DNA of 58,533 bases from Bacillus sp. NTK034 (GCF_017303275.1 NZ_JAFKOJ010000017.1:1-58533); one strand, 5' to 3'; positions 49,666 through 58,167 are shown, numbered from the stretch's first letter. A program made the numbers and translations. The notes: generated by a model not told the origin, from the sequence alone.

Positions 49666-49825
49666 ATACCATCAAAATATACCTAAAAACTTGAAATTGT
49701 GCAACCAATAGGCAGAAAGGGATGGCAGGATTTTTCTTAAATTAAATTTTTTTATTTACTAACCCTAAAAAAGGAAATTAACTTTCGAATATTATTATAG
49801 TAAAAGTATAAATATTGTAGAATTT

Positions 49826-49840
49826 TGTCGAAATGTCGAA
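49826..49840. promoter_or_regulatory. second tandem pair of 0A boxes
   Basis: Two perfect TGTCGAA motifs at 49826-49832 and 49834-49840, direct repeats 8 bp apart, about 140 bp upstream of the abrB promoter. They could serve abrB or a leftward metS promoter (TATAAT near 49790). Confidence 0.55.
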
Positions 49841-49976
49841 AAGAGTCATATTACTAATTTTTGTTTGGTTCTTCCTCCTTTCTATATTAAACCTTCTTAA
49901 TTTCTTAAAAAACGTTGTTATATCAACCCTTCAACTTATATCCTAAAATTTTCTATTTTAATTCAAAATAAAGTAA

Positions 49977-50039
49977 TTGACGTATATGGGAATGGCTGGT
50001 ATTATAAATGTAATAAAGATTTTGTCGAATAATGACGAA
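49977..50039 (+). promoter_or_regulatory. abrB promoter and Spo0A-binding boxes
   Basis: TTGACG (49977-49982) - 17 bp - TATTAT (50000-50005) on the plus strand. Downstream of the start site are 0A boxes TGTCGAA (50023-50029) and TGACGAA (50033-50039), the same TGTCGAATAATGACGAA string I recall at B. subtilis abrB, where Spo0A-P represses. Confidence 0.85.
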
Positions 50040-50091
50040 ACAACATAGATAGAGAAAAATATTATTGGAGATGTGAGAGGAGACTTTTATT

Positions 50092-50376
50092 ATGAAATCC
50101 ACAGGTATTGTTCGTAAAGTTGATGAGCTTGGCCGCGTAGTTATCCCTATTGAATTAAGACGTACACTTGGAATTGCTGAAAAGGACGCTTTGGAAATCT
50201 ACGTTGATGACGAAAGAATCATCCTTAAAAAGTACAAGCCAAACATGACTTGCCAAGTTACTGGGGAAGTATCTGATGAAAATATCTCATTAGCAAACGG
50301 CAAATTAATTCTAAGCCGTGACGGTGCAGAACAGCTGTTAAAAGAAATTCAAAACACTTTTGAATTAGCAAAATAA
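50092..50376 (+). CDS. abrB: transition-state regulator AbrB
   Basis: 94 residues: N-terminal swapped-hairpin DNA-binding domain (MKSTGIVRKVDELGRVVIP, Arg/Lys rich) and C-terminal multimerisation domain. Represses post-exponential genes, including spoVG and sigH in B. subtilis. Transcribed opposite to its neighbours, as in B. subtilis. ATG start after GAGAGGAGA. Confidence 0.98.
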   Translation: MKSTGIVRKVDELGRVVIPIELRRTLGIAEKDALEIYVDDERIILKKYKPNMTCQVTGEVSDENISLANGKLILSRDGAEQLLKEIQNTFELAK

Positions 50377-50384
50377 TAATGAAG

Positions 50385-50416
50385 AAAAGCTTCTCACGCG
50401 TGTGAGAAGCTTTTTT
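50385..50416 (+). terminator. terminator between abrB and rsmI
   Basis: AAAAGCTTCTCAC/GTGAGAAGCTTTT with GCG loop followed by TTTTTT on the plus strand. The minus strand has a shorter T run, so it may also serve convergent rsmI. Confidence 0.95.
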
Positions 50417-50426
50417 ACTAGCTGCC

Positions 50427-51305
50427 TTATTCCTCAATATGATAAGCATGATAAACATCCCGCTTATTTATTCCCCGGTCTTTTGCCGTTTGCTTAATGG
50501 CTTCTTTGCTCGATAGTCCAGTTTCTTCTATATAATGTCTAACATGATCTTCAACCGAAAGATTCTCCCACCAAGCTGTTTCTTCATCCTGCACAGCCTC
50601 GGAAGTTCCTTCAATAATAATCACAAATTCTCCTCTTACCTCTCCATTTGAGGCCCATTCCATTGCTTCTGCTACAGTTCCCCGGATAAATTCTTCATAT
50701 TTCTTCGTCAGTTCGCGGCATAACACGATATTCCTGTTCCCCATAATATCCGACATCAGCGAGAGGGTTTCCTTCAGGCGGTGGGGAGCTTCATATAAGA
50801 TGATGGTTGCGTTCAGCTTCGAGAGATTTTCCAGCTCCTGTTTCTTCAGTTTCTTCTGCCTGTTCAGGAAACCGTAGAAATAAAAGGGCTGTGTATCAAT
50901 GCCGGAAGCAATCAGGCCGGTCAGGGCAGCATTCGCACCAGGAAGGGGCACCACTGTCAGCTTTTCTTCAGCAGCCGCCACTACAAGATCAAAGCCCGGG
51001 TCTGAAATCGCAGGCATTCCTGCATCACTGACAAGGGCAATCTTTGCGCCATTGGCCACTTTGTCAAGCAGCTTCTGCCCGCTTGCCTCCTTATTATGTT
51101 CGTGATAGCTGATAATGGGTGTTGCAATATCAAAATGATTACAGAGCTTCTTCGTATTGCGCGTATCCTCCGCCGCAATAAAGTCAGCTTCCTTCAGAAT
51201 CCTAACTGCTCTGAAACTCATGTCTTCCAGATTGCCGATCGGAGTCGGGACTAAATAAAGGATTCCTTTTGTTTCTTCGTGTTCAAAGCTTTTTTGCTGC
51301 CACAT
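50427..51305 (-). CDS. rsmI: 16S rRNA (cytidine-1402-2'-O)-methyltransferase
   Basis: 292 residues, tetrapyrrole-methylase-fold SAM enzyme: LYLVPTPIGNLEDMSFRA, AEDTRNTKKL, SDAGMPAISDPG, ALTGLIASG. ATG 51305 follows GGTGG and gives the B. subtilis YabC length; the earlier GTG is in the ribosome binding site. It overlaps the end of yazA by 23 bp. Confidence 0.96.
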   Translation of the reverse strand: MWQQKSFEHEETKGILYLVPTPIGNLEDMSFRAVRILKEADFIAAEDTRNTKKLCNHFDIATPIISYHEHNKEASGQKLLDKVANGAKIALVSDAGMPAISDPGFDLVVAAAEEKLTVVPLPGANAALTGLIASGIDTQPFYFYGFLNRQKKLKKQELENLSKLNATIILYEAPHRLKETLSLMSDIMGNRNIVLCRELTKKYEEFIRGTVAEAMEWASNGEVRGEFVIIIEGTSEAVQDEETAWWENLSVEDHVRHYIEETGLSSKEAIKQTAKDRGINKRDVYHAYHIEE

Positions 51306-51567
51306 ATGTACCACCAGCCTCTTTCATTAAAAACTCTTCTTTCTTTTTCCGGGGCCATTGCTTAAATTCATATTCGGCTCTCATCGCTTCGCCCTTTTCA
51401 GAAAAGGATCGAAAGAAGACCAGGTCCACCGGCCCTCTGCCTCTTGTATACTTCGCCCCTTTTCCTTCATTATGGGCCTTCACCCGTTTTTCAAGATCAT
51501 TGGTATAGCCCGCGTACAAGCTGCCATCACGGCAATGGAGAACGTAAAAATAATGGCTATTCTCCAT
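51283..51567 (-). CDS. yazA: GIY-YIG nuclease-domain protein YazA
   Basis: 94-residue single-domain UvrC-N/URI protein: YFYVLHCRDGSLYAGYTNDLEKRV, HNEGKGAKYTRGRGP, then EYEFKQWPRKKKEEF. Overlaps trmN6 and rsmI. A predicted DNA nuclease; biological role unknown. Confidence 0.92.
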   Translation of the reverse strand: MENSHYFYVLHCRDGSLYAGYTNDLEKRVKAHNEGKGAKYTRGRGPVDLVFFRSFSEKGEAMRAEYEFKQWPRKKKEEFLMKEAGGTYVAAKKL

Positions 51568-52297
51568 ATAAAATCTCTCTCATTCCAGATGTGTATTCAT
51601 TTTCTTCATTATATACAAATAAAGGAGGCAGGATTTTCAGGTCCGGATTTCCGTTTTTGACCGCCTCAATCAGCAGGGTATTCGCTTCTTTTCCGGCCTT
51701 CGGATAGACGAATTGCACCCTTTTCGGCTCAAGCTTATACTTGCGCATCAGCGTGACAATATCCAGGAACCTGCCCGGCCTGTGCACAAATGCCACCTTG
51801 CCTCCCTGTCTCGCCAGCCCGCTTGACGCTTTAATCGCGTCCTCCAGTGTACAGAGAATTTCATGGCGGGCAATCGCCAAATGTTCATTCTCATTGATTT
51901 CCTCCCGGGAAGGTGTAGGAAAATAGGGCGGGTTGCAGGTCACAACATCAAATTTTCCATAACCTAAAACCTGATGTATTTCTTTAATATCTCCGTGAAT
52001 CATCTTAATCCGCTCTTGAAGCTTATTGTATTCAATGCTTCTGACCGCCATATCATGCAAACGTTCCTGAATTTCTACGCCTGTAATGGCCCCCTTTGTT
52101 CTTGTGCTTAAAAAAAGCGGTATCACGCCATTTCCGCTGCACAAATCAATGAGATTGCCTTTTTGAATCGGCACATATACAAACCGGGCCAGCAGGACAG
52201 CATCCAGTGAAAAAGAAAAAACGGCCGGGCTTTGAATAATTCTCATATCTTCAGCCAGCAAATAGTCCAGACGTTCCCCTTCTTTTAAAAAATCCAT
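51557..52297 (-). CDS. trmN6: tRNA1(Val) (adenine-37-N6)-methyltransferase-like protein (YabB)
   Basis: 246 residues: Rossmann SAM site DLCSGNGVIPLFLS and catalytic NPPYF. The TrmN6 assignment is from the family; the substrate in this organism is not shown. ATG 52297 follows GGAGGATC; the longer frame crosses the yabA terminator. Confidence 0.9.
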   Translation of the reverse strand: MDFLKEGERLDYLLAEDMRIIQSPAVFSFSLDAVLLARFVYVPIQKGNLIDLCSGNGVIPLFLSTRTKGAITGVEIQERLHDMAVRSIEYNKLQERIKMIHGDIKEIHQVLGYGKFDVVTCNPPYFPTPSREEINENEHLAIARHEILCTLEDAIKASSGLARQGGKVAFVHRPGRFLDIVTLMRKYKLEPKRVQFVYPKAGKEANTLLIEAVKNGNPDLKILPPLFVYNEENEYTSGMREILYGE

Positions 52298-52337
52298 TCT
52301 TGATCCTCCATGCTTCTCTGATTCTTTGCTTCTATGG

Positions 52338-52368
52338 AAAAATAGCCTTCCCATCATCAGGAAGGCTA
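52338..52368 (-). terminator. terminator of yabA
   Basis: TAGCCTTCC (52343-52351)/GGAAGGCTA (52360-52368), perfect 9-bp stem with TTTTT on the minus strand, five bases after yabA. Confidence 0.9.
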
Positions 52369-52372
52369 AAAT

Positions 52373-52747
52373 TTACTTCTTATTCAGGAAAGACAAGCAA
52401 AACAGACAGTCTCCCTCTTTTCGAGGGCTGCCGAAATGGAGATTGCAAATATGAAACCCTTCCTGATAAAGGCGGGCAAGGTTATCATAGCCCTCTCCAA
52501 TATCAATTACCTTATCATCATCGGCAGCATCGGCAGACTGCTCTGATTTGCCTTTTTTCGCCGATGTGCTTTCCTTTTCCGCAGATATGTCTAAATGGCG
52601 TCTTAAATGTTCATTTTCCAGCTTCAAAGAGTTATTCTCTTTAAGTATTTCTGCCAAATGCTGCTTTAACTCACCAAGCTGCTGATATAACTCTCCAATT
52701 TGGGTTTCCATATTACTCACTGAGTCAAAGATTTCTTTTTTATCCAC
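52373..52747 (-). CDS. yabA: replication initiation control protein YabA
   Basis: 124 residues: N-terminal leucine-rich coiled coil for tetramerisation (residues ~10-55), an acidic linker, and a C-terminal zinc domain with HICNLHF...CLFCLSF. Binds DnaA and DnaN to prevent over-initiation. The GTG at 52747 follows AGAGGTGG and gives MDKKEIFD; the upstream GTG is within that site. Confidence 0.95.
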   Translation of the reverse strand: MDKKEIFDSVSNMETQIGELYQQLGELKQHLAEILKENNSLKLENEHLRRHLDISAEKESTSAKKGKSEQSADAADDDKVIDIGEGYDNLARLYQEGFHICNLHFGSPRKEGDCLFCLSFLNKK

Positions 52748-52759
52748 GACTTCCACCTC

Positions 52760-53587
52760 TTAATCTGTGGACTGAACTGATACAGCACCTTGTTTTAAAA
52801 TTTCATCCAGTGTATATTCGAGGACGCGCTCCGCTTCTTTCACATCAACCTGCAGAACACGCTCCAATATATTCAAGCCTACCACTTTTCCAGCTCCATC
52901 AGGGGTCTGAATCCATTCCCCAAGGTCCGGAAGCTGTTCCTTTGCTGCTTCGTACTCATCATTTTCATACTTCAGGCAGCACATTAAGCGTCCGCACAAT
53001 CCTGATATTTTCGTTGGGTTCAACGATAGATTCTGGTCCTTTGCCATTTTGATGGATACAGGATCAAAATCACCAAGGAAAGTGGAGCAGCAGAGCATTC
53101 TTCCGCATGGGCCAATTCCGCCCAGCATTTTTGCTTCATCCCTCACACCAATCTGGCGAAGTTCTATCCTTGTCCGGAAGATGGCTGCGAGGTCTTTGAC
53201 AAGCTCGCGGAAATCAACCCGGCCATCAGCCGTAAAGTAGAAAATGACCTTATTTCGGTCAAATGTATATTCAACATCGACCAGCTTCATATCAAGCTGA
53301 TGTGTATGGACCTTTTCACAGCAGACCTCATATGCTTCCTTGGCCGCCTGCTTGTTCTCCTCGACAATCATGCGATCCTTTTGATCTGCAATACGAAGAA
53401 CCTTTTTTAATGGGAGGACAACATCATGTTCATCGACCTGCTTCGGGGCAATTACCACTTTTCCGTATTCTACGCCTCGGACAGTTTCGACAATGACAAA
53501 GTCATCCTTTTGTATTGAGAGATCTCCGGGATCAAAATAATAAATCTTGCCCGCTTTTTTAAAGCGCACTCCTACTACATCATACAA
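52760..53587 (-). CDS. ricT: RicT (YaaT), PSP1-domain subunit of the Ric complex
   Basis: 275 residues with the PSP1 domain and two cysteine clusters GPCGRMLCC and GLCGRLMCC that bind iron-sulfur in the RicAFT complex, which modulates RNase Y processing and Spo0A phosphorylation in B. subtilis. TTG start (53587) after AGGAGGG gives MYDVVGVRFKKAG. Overlaps holB by 8 bp. Confidence 0.96.
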   Translation of the reverse strand: MYDVVGVRFKKAGKIYYFDPGDLSIQKDDFVIVETVRGVEYGKVVIAPKQVDEHDVVLPLKKVLRIADQKDRMIVEENKQAAKEAYEVCCEKVHTHQLDMKLVDVEYTFDRNKVIFYFTADGRVDFRELVKDLAAIFRTRIELRQIGVRDEAKMLGGIGPCGRMLCCSTFLGDFDPVSIKMAKDQNLSLNPTKISGLCGRLMCCLKYENDEYEAAKEQLPDLGEWIQTPDGAGKVVGLNILERVLQVDVKEAERVLEYTLDEILKQGAVSVQSTD

Positions 53588-54587
53588 AGGAAGATCCCTC
53601 CTGCAATTTTAACACAAGCTGTTCCATCAACAGCTGCGGATTCATATTTGCCTGTAATTTTCTTTTGGCTTCCAAAACAGCCGTCATCTGTTCCGTCAGA
53701 CGCTTTGTAGAAGATTGCAGTGCAAACTGCTCTAAACGATTTCGTTCGTTCAGATGGACAACCTGGTCTTGTTTCCCAAGCTGAATATATAGTAAATCTT
53801 TAAAAATAAGAAGTAATAGATCCAAGCCGCGATCAATCTGCTCTTTTTCTTTAAAGTGCAAGAACCAATCCTCCTGCAGGGCAACCATCGCCTCAAGCGG
53901 ATTCTTCTTCACCACTTCATATAATTTTAACACTATTTTTTGTGCTTGTACAAACCAATCATCAGAACTATATTGCAAAGCCTCATCCAAATTATTGGTA
54001 ATTTGTGCAAGTAATGGTGCCTGGGCAGGATCCACTCCATTATTTTTTAATTGCTGAATCATTTCTGCAGGAGATAATGGTTTAAAAGAAATGGTCTGGC
54101 AGCGGGATAGAATAGTAGGAAGCATCTGCTGCGACTGCTCGGTAATAAGCACAGCGGTCGTCTCTGCATGGGGTTCCTCCAGGAATTTAAGCAAACTGTT
54201 GGCAGCGTTAACTGTCATTCTATCAGCATGTACAATCACATAAAGCTTGCGTTTAGATTCCACCCCGGTCTTTGAAAACTCTTCCTGCAGGCTTTGAATC
54301 TGACTTTTTTTGATAGAAAGCCCGTCCGGCTCAAGGATATGAACATCAGGGTGATTGCCGCTGTTGATCCTCTTACAGTTTGAACATGTTTCACATGGAA
54401 CATACCCATCAAGCGGCTCAAGACAGAATCGGCTTTTCGCCAAAAGCATGCTTGCTTCCCGCTTTCCCGTTCCTTTCATCCCTTCAAATAAGTAGGCGTG
54501 GGCCAGCCGATCCTTCTCTATGCTATTTTTAAACATTTTCAATACAACTGGCTGTATGACCTCCAGCTGTTCCCACGTTTTTCCCAC
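53580..54587 (-). CDS. holB: DNA polymerase III delta' subunit
   Basis: 335 residues of the clamp-loader AAA+ complex: EGMKGTGK (35-42, P-loop-like), zinc cysteines at 55, 65, 68 and 71, and LLKFLEEPHAETTAVLITE. GTG 54587 gives MGKTWEQLEVIQP, aligning with the family N-terminus. Between yaaR and ricT as in B. subtilis. Confidence 0.94.
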   Translation of the reverse strand: MGKTWEQLEVIQPVVLKMFKNSIEKDRLAHAYLFEGMKGTGKREASMLLAKSRFCLEPLDGYVPCETCSNCKRINSGNHPDVHILEPDGLSIKKSQIQSLQEEFSKTGVESKRKLYVIVHADRMTVNAANSLLKFLEEPHAETTAVLITEQSQQMLPTILSRCQTISFKPLSPAEMIQQLKNNGVDPAQAPLLAQITNNLDEALQYSSDDWFVQAQKIVLKLYEVVKKNPLEAMVALQEDWFLHFKEKEQIDRGLDLLLLIFKDLLYIQLGKQDQVVHLNERNRLEQFALQSSTKRLTEQMTAVLEAKRKLQANMNPQLLMEQLVLKLQEGSSFV

Positions 54588-54600
54588 AATGATCACTCAC

Positions 54601-55041
54601 TTACATATATATATTTATTAAAAGTCCCTTAATCTCGCCGACTTTCCCCAGTATATCGATAGATGATTCTTCTTTTTTCATTAGTTCATCCGTCAGCTCT
54701 GACAGCTTTTCATCAACCGTTTCTACTACTTTCAGAGACCGGCCCTGTCCATGCTGGTTCCAGCTGTGCGATTGCTTCAGCTCCATCCCAAAGTCAACGG
54801 CTTCCTTCACAAACCGCTTCACAAGCGTTTTAAATTTGGCTAAATCCTTAAAGGTTCTGGAGCGCGCCAGCCGTTCTCCAGCGGCATCTATATCCTTCAA
54901 CAGACCCTGAAGCTGAGAAGCCTGCATTTTCTGGTCCTGCTTCTGTACCATTTCAGAAAATTTAACGCCGCTTCCGGCCGCCTGCTTCTGCTCATTGCGG
55001 ACATTTTCCATCTTGAGCCGAAGTTCCTGATTAATTTTCAT
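54601..55041 (-). CDS. yaaR: YaaR, DUF327 family protein
   Basis: 146 residues, highly charged and helical with coiled-coil stretches (SEMVQKQDQKMQASQLQGLL, FKTLVKRFVKEAVDFGMEL). No known function; conserved in Bacillus between darA and holB. Confidence 0.88.
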   Translation of the reverse strand: MKINQELRLKMENVRNEQKQAAGSGVKFSEMVQKQDQKMQASQLQGLLKDIDAAGERLARSRTFKDLAKFKTLVKRFVKEAVDFGMELKQSHSWNQHGQGRSLKVVETVDEKLSELTDELMKKEESSIDILGKVGEIKGLLINIYM

Positions 55042-55083
55042 ACCTAATCCTCCGCAAAGGGTATTAAGCTCCCTTTGTATTTA

Positions 55084-55413
55084 TTAAAAATGGTGGAATT
55101 GTTCAACCGGCAGGACAAATACCGTCGCACCGCCAACTTCGACTTCTACAGGGTAAGGCACATAAGAATCCGCATTTCCGCCCATTGGCGATACAGGTGC
55201 TACCAGCTGATCTCTAGCTCTGCAATTTTCTTTAATTATCTGCAGGGCTCTCTCCACACGGATATCCTCTGTCCCAATCATGAACGTTGTATTGCCTGAT
55301 TTCAAGAATCCGCCCGTGCTGGCCAATTTTGTCGCACGAAAATTATTGTCAACCAACGCATTCATTAGCTTATTGCTGTCCTGATCCTGAATGACTGCCA
55401 GAATTAATTTCAT
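55084..55413 (-). CDS. darA: c-di-AMP-binding PII-like protein DarA
   Basis: 109 residues: MKLILAVIQDQDSNKLMNAL, TKLASTGGFLKSGNTTF and RARDQLVAPVSPMGGNADSY. Trimeric signal protein that binds cyclic di-AMP; the target is unresolved. ATG start after AAAGGGGA. Follows tmk across a terminator. Confidence 0.95.
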   Translation of the reverse strand: MKLILAVIQDQDSNKLMNALVDNNFRATKLASTGGFLKSGNTTFMIGTEDIRVERALQIIKENCRARDQLVAPVSPMGGNADSYVPYPVEVEVGGATVFVLPVEQFHHF

Positions 55414-55541
55414 AAGCCCATCCCCTTTACAAGTTTTTGATCCGTTTTATCTTACTTTTATTATATCAATTATTTTATCTTCAAGCAGAAATTAAGGGAA
55501 TACCGGAAAAATTATTTTGAAAACTGGCTAGCAAGTTTATT

Positions 55542-55574
55542 AAAAAAGCCTTAAAGAGATATAATCTTTAAGGC
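55542..55574 (-). terminator. terminator of tmk
   Basis: GCCTTAAAGA (55548-55557)/TCTTTAAGGC (55565-55574), perfect 10-bp stem with TTTTTT on the minus strand. Confidence 0.9.
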
Positions 55575-55580
55575 GAATTT

Positions 55581-56207
55581 TTATATTAGTTCTTTCAGCT
55601 TGCGCTCCGCCTGCTGATACACTTCCTCCACTGGCCTCGATGCATCGATTTTAGTGATGCGCTCCGGGTAAAGCTCCATTAGCTTCAAATAGCCTTCCCG
55701 CACTTTGTGGTGAAAGTCGAGCTTTTCCAGGTCCAGGCGGTTCACTTCCCGGCCTTTATGCTGATTGATTCGGTCCAGCCCATCCTCCGGTTCAATATCA
55801 AAATACAGCGTCAGTTCAGGCATCATGCCTTCAATGGCAAAGCTGTTTATAGAGTATACTTCATCAACGCCGAGGCCCCTTGCATAGCCCTGATAAGCAA
55901 GTGAACTATCAATAAACCGATCACATAATATGATGAATCCCTTATCCATCGCTGGCTTTACTTTTTCAGCCAGGTGCTGCCTTCTGGCTGCAGCATATAG
56001 CAGTGCCTCTGTTCTTGGATCCATCTTTGTATTATTTTTATCAAGTATGACACTTCTGATCTGCTCTGCAATCTCAATTCCGCCAGGCTCTCTTGTCTGA
56101 AGAACCTGATAGCCTTCCTTTGTCAGATTGCTTGCCAGCATATCAATAATCGTTGTTTTTCCGGCACCCTCAGGTCCTTCGACCGTAATAAACTTACCTT
56201 TTTTCAT
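55581..56207 (-). CDS. tmk: thymidylate kinase
   Basis: 208 residues: P-loop GPEGAGKTT (11-19), DR(F/Y)-type CDRFIDSSLAYQG, and a lid region LDRINQHKGR. Phosphorylates dTMP to dTDP. ATG after GGAGGAAG, 20 bp after yaaO. Confidence 0.97.
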   Translation of the reverse strand: MKKGKFITVEGPEGAGKTTIIDMLASNLTKEGYQVLQTREPGGIEIAEQIRSVILDKNNTKMDPRTEALLYAAARRQHLAEKVKPAMDKGFIILCDRFIDSSLAYQGYARGLGVDEVYSINSFAIEGMMPELTLYFDIEPEDGLDRINQHKGREVNRLDLEKLDFHHKVREGYLKLMELYPERITKIDASRPVEEVYQQAERKLKELI

Positions 56208-56227
56208 TTTACTTCCTCCAGCTGCTG

Positions 56228-57664
56228 TTATACATCCTGATAAACGTGAATGCTGCCTCTTTTTATATTTTCCCCACTTTGGAACCGTGCTCCGGCCATA
56301 ATTTGAAATCTTATGTTTGCTATGTCTTCCCCTTCTATGATTTCACCAGGGAATAATAGCGGAATGCCTGGCGGATAAGGAGTTACCTGCTGTGCACATA
56401 TTTTGCCGGCGGCCTCTTCCAGAGCCACCGTTTTAATGGCGCGACGTTCTTGTTCCTTTTGCTCCAGGGCAAGGCCAGAGACAGGCCTTTTACTGAAAGG
56501 GATTTTATCATGGCGGTCTGCAGGTCCATATGATTTCAACTCTTCTTCCAAGCAGTGAATAACCCGTTCTAATGGATAATCCATATCTTTTTTTAAAAGA
56601 GGCAAAACAAATAGGACATTATCTGGATCTGCCATTTCTGTAAAAATCCCGTGCTTCTCCAGAAGAATCTGCAGTTCAAACCCGCTAAGAACGGTTTCCG
56701 ACTGGATGGTCACTTTTAAAGGGTCACCGTTTTGATGTTCAAAATTCAAAACTTTAATTCCTGTTACCTTACTTAGTTTCTTCCTGAACTGCCTGATTTT
56801 TTCAAGCAGTACTTCCTCATCCTTTGCCGAAAAGGAACCTAAATAGGCTCTTGCCAAATCAAGAGATGCCATAATGAGATAGGAAGGGCTGCTTGATTGG
56901 AGAACCCCCAGAAATTTGGACACTCTTTCTTCCTTTATTAAATGGCTATTAAAATGCAGATAAGCCCCCATCGTCATAGCAGGCAGAGTCTTATGTGCGG
57001 ATTGTACAACCAGATCTGCCTGAAGCTGAACGGCCGAAGCAGGAAAATCTTTTCCCCCGATCAAATGTGCTCCATGTGCTTCATCCACCAGTATGGGGAT
57101 TCCATGATTATGAGCGTACTCAATAATGCTTTCAAGGTCAAACACCATTCCGTAATAATTAGGATAGGTTAAGACAAGGGCTTTTGCTTCCGGATTTTGT
57201 CTGATTGCCTCTTTAACGGTCTCTAAAGCTACTCCCCCGGCAACGCCCCACTCTTCATTAAATTCAGGCGCTAAAAAGACAGGCTTAGCCTTAGCCAATG
57301 TAATGCCATTAAGAATGGACTTATGACAATTCCGCTGGACAAGTACAGTCTCATTTTCCTTTGCGGCTGACATGACCATGGCGAGATTTCCTGAGGTCGA
57401 TCCGTTAACAAGGAAAAAGCTTTTTGGAACACCATACAAATCGGCAAGCAGCTTTTGCGCCTCCAAAATGACTCCTTCAGGAGAATGCAAATCATCCAGT
57501 CCGCTGAGCTCAGTAGCATCGAGCTTTAAAATATCTTTAAAATATTCTGCTCCCTCACCGCCTGAAAGTTGACCGTTCTTATGTCCCGGCACATGAAAAG
57601 ATACCGGCTGATGTGAAGCATGTTTTTTTAATTGATCCCATAATGGAGTCTGTTCGTGATTCAT
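56228..57664 (-). CDS. yaaO: Orn/Lys/Arg decarboxylase family protein YaaO
   Basis: 478 residues, PLP fold type I: N-terminal VSFHVPGHKNG, STSGNLAMVM, DEAHGAHL and the PLP lysine in SAHKTLPAMTMG, with the family C-terminal domain (YPPGIPLLFPGE). A paralogue of arginine decarboxylase SpeA; the true substrate is not established. ATG start, with GGAAAGTGA upstream. Confidence 0.92.
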   Translation of the reverse strand: MNHEQTPLWDQLKKHASHQPVSFHVPGHKNGQLSGGEGAEYFKDILKLDATELSGLDDLHSPEGVILEAQKLLADLYGVPKSFFLVNGSTSGNLAMVMSAAKENETVLVQRNCHKSILNGITLAKAKPVFLAPEFNEEWGVAGGVALETVKEAIRQNPEAKALVLTYPNYYGMVFDLESIIEYAHNHGIPILVDEAHGAHLIGGKDFPASAVQLQADLVVQSAHKTLPAMTMGAYLHFNSHLIKEERVSKFLGVLQSSSPSYLIMASLDLARAYLGSFSAKDEEVLLEKIRQFRKKLSKVTGIKVLNFEHQNGDPLKVTIQSETVLSGFELQILLEKHGIFTEMADPDNVLFVLPLLKKDMDYPLERVIHCLEEELKSYGPADRHDKIPFSKRPVSGLALEQKEQERRAIKTVALEEAAGKICAQQVTPYPPGIPLLFPGEIIEGEDIANIRFQIMAGARFQSGENIKRGSIHVYQDV

Positions 57665-57863
57665 ATCTTCATCACTTTCCTAAGATTCTTCTCTTATTTT
57701 AACAAATCAAGTATACGCTTGCTATAAAAGAAACATGAGGGCGATATCTGCGCCAGTCCCTGAATCATCAGGCAAATTTATGAAAGAAATCCTTTATAGA
57801 CATACACCCAAATTAGATTTCCATCATACAATATTAATCAAGTAACCTCAAAAAACCCGCCAA

Positions 57864-57892
57864 TGAATATTCGAAAAATTGTATACAATACC
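57864..57892 (+). promoter_or_regulatory. candidate forespore promoter of csfB
   Basis: TGAATA (57864-57869) and CAATACC (57886-57892) on the plus strand, 16 bp apart, loosely fit sigma-F/sigma-G elements. csfB is a sigma-F/G gene in B. subtilis. Confidence 0.35.
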
Positions 57893-57930
57893 ATTGATCT
57901 GGGCAGAATAAGTGTATGGAGGTGGAGTGA

Positions 57931-58134
57931 TTGGGTTCGCTATTAGCAAAAAAACATGCAGGGGAAGAATGTGTCATATGCGAGCAGGAAAAAACCAGGG
58001 GAATACATCTATACACTTCTTTTATCTGCACAGATTGTGAAAAAGATTTAATCACCACGGATACAAGCAATCCAAAATATAATTATTACTTAAAGAAACT
58101 GCGGAAAATAACCATGCCGGAGATATTTTCTTAA
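57931..58134 (+). CDS. csfB: Gin (CsfB), anti-sigma-G/E factor
   Basis: 67 residues with two zinc CxxC pairs, CVIC and CTDC. Keeps sigma-G and sigma-E inactive in the wrong compartment or time. TTG start directly after GGAGGTGGAGTGA. Divergent from yaaO; I recall the B. subtilis gene running with its neighbours, so the orientation may differ here. Confidence 0.9.
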   Translation: MGSLLAKKHAGEECVICEQEKTRGIHLYTSFICTDCEKDLITTDTSNPKYNYYLKKLRKITMPEIFS

Positions 58135-58139
58135 AATGT

Positions 58140-58167
58140 AAGCCCTTTGATAAGGGGCTTTTTATTT
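58140..58167 (+). terminator. terminator of csfB
   Basis: AAGCCC...GGGCTT stem (58140-58160) with TTTTTATTTT on the plus strand. Confidence 0.85.

Noticed and set aside
49250..50090. T-box or SAM riboswitch for metS
   Set aside because: No GGTGGNACCGCG antiterminator core or S-box conserved blocks on the minus strand; only the unclassified attenuator-like fold remains.
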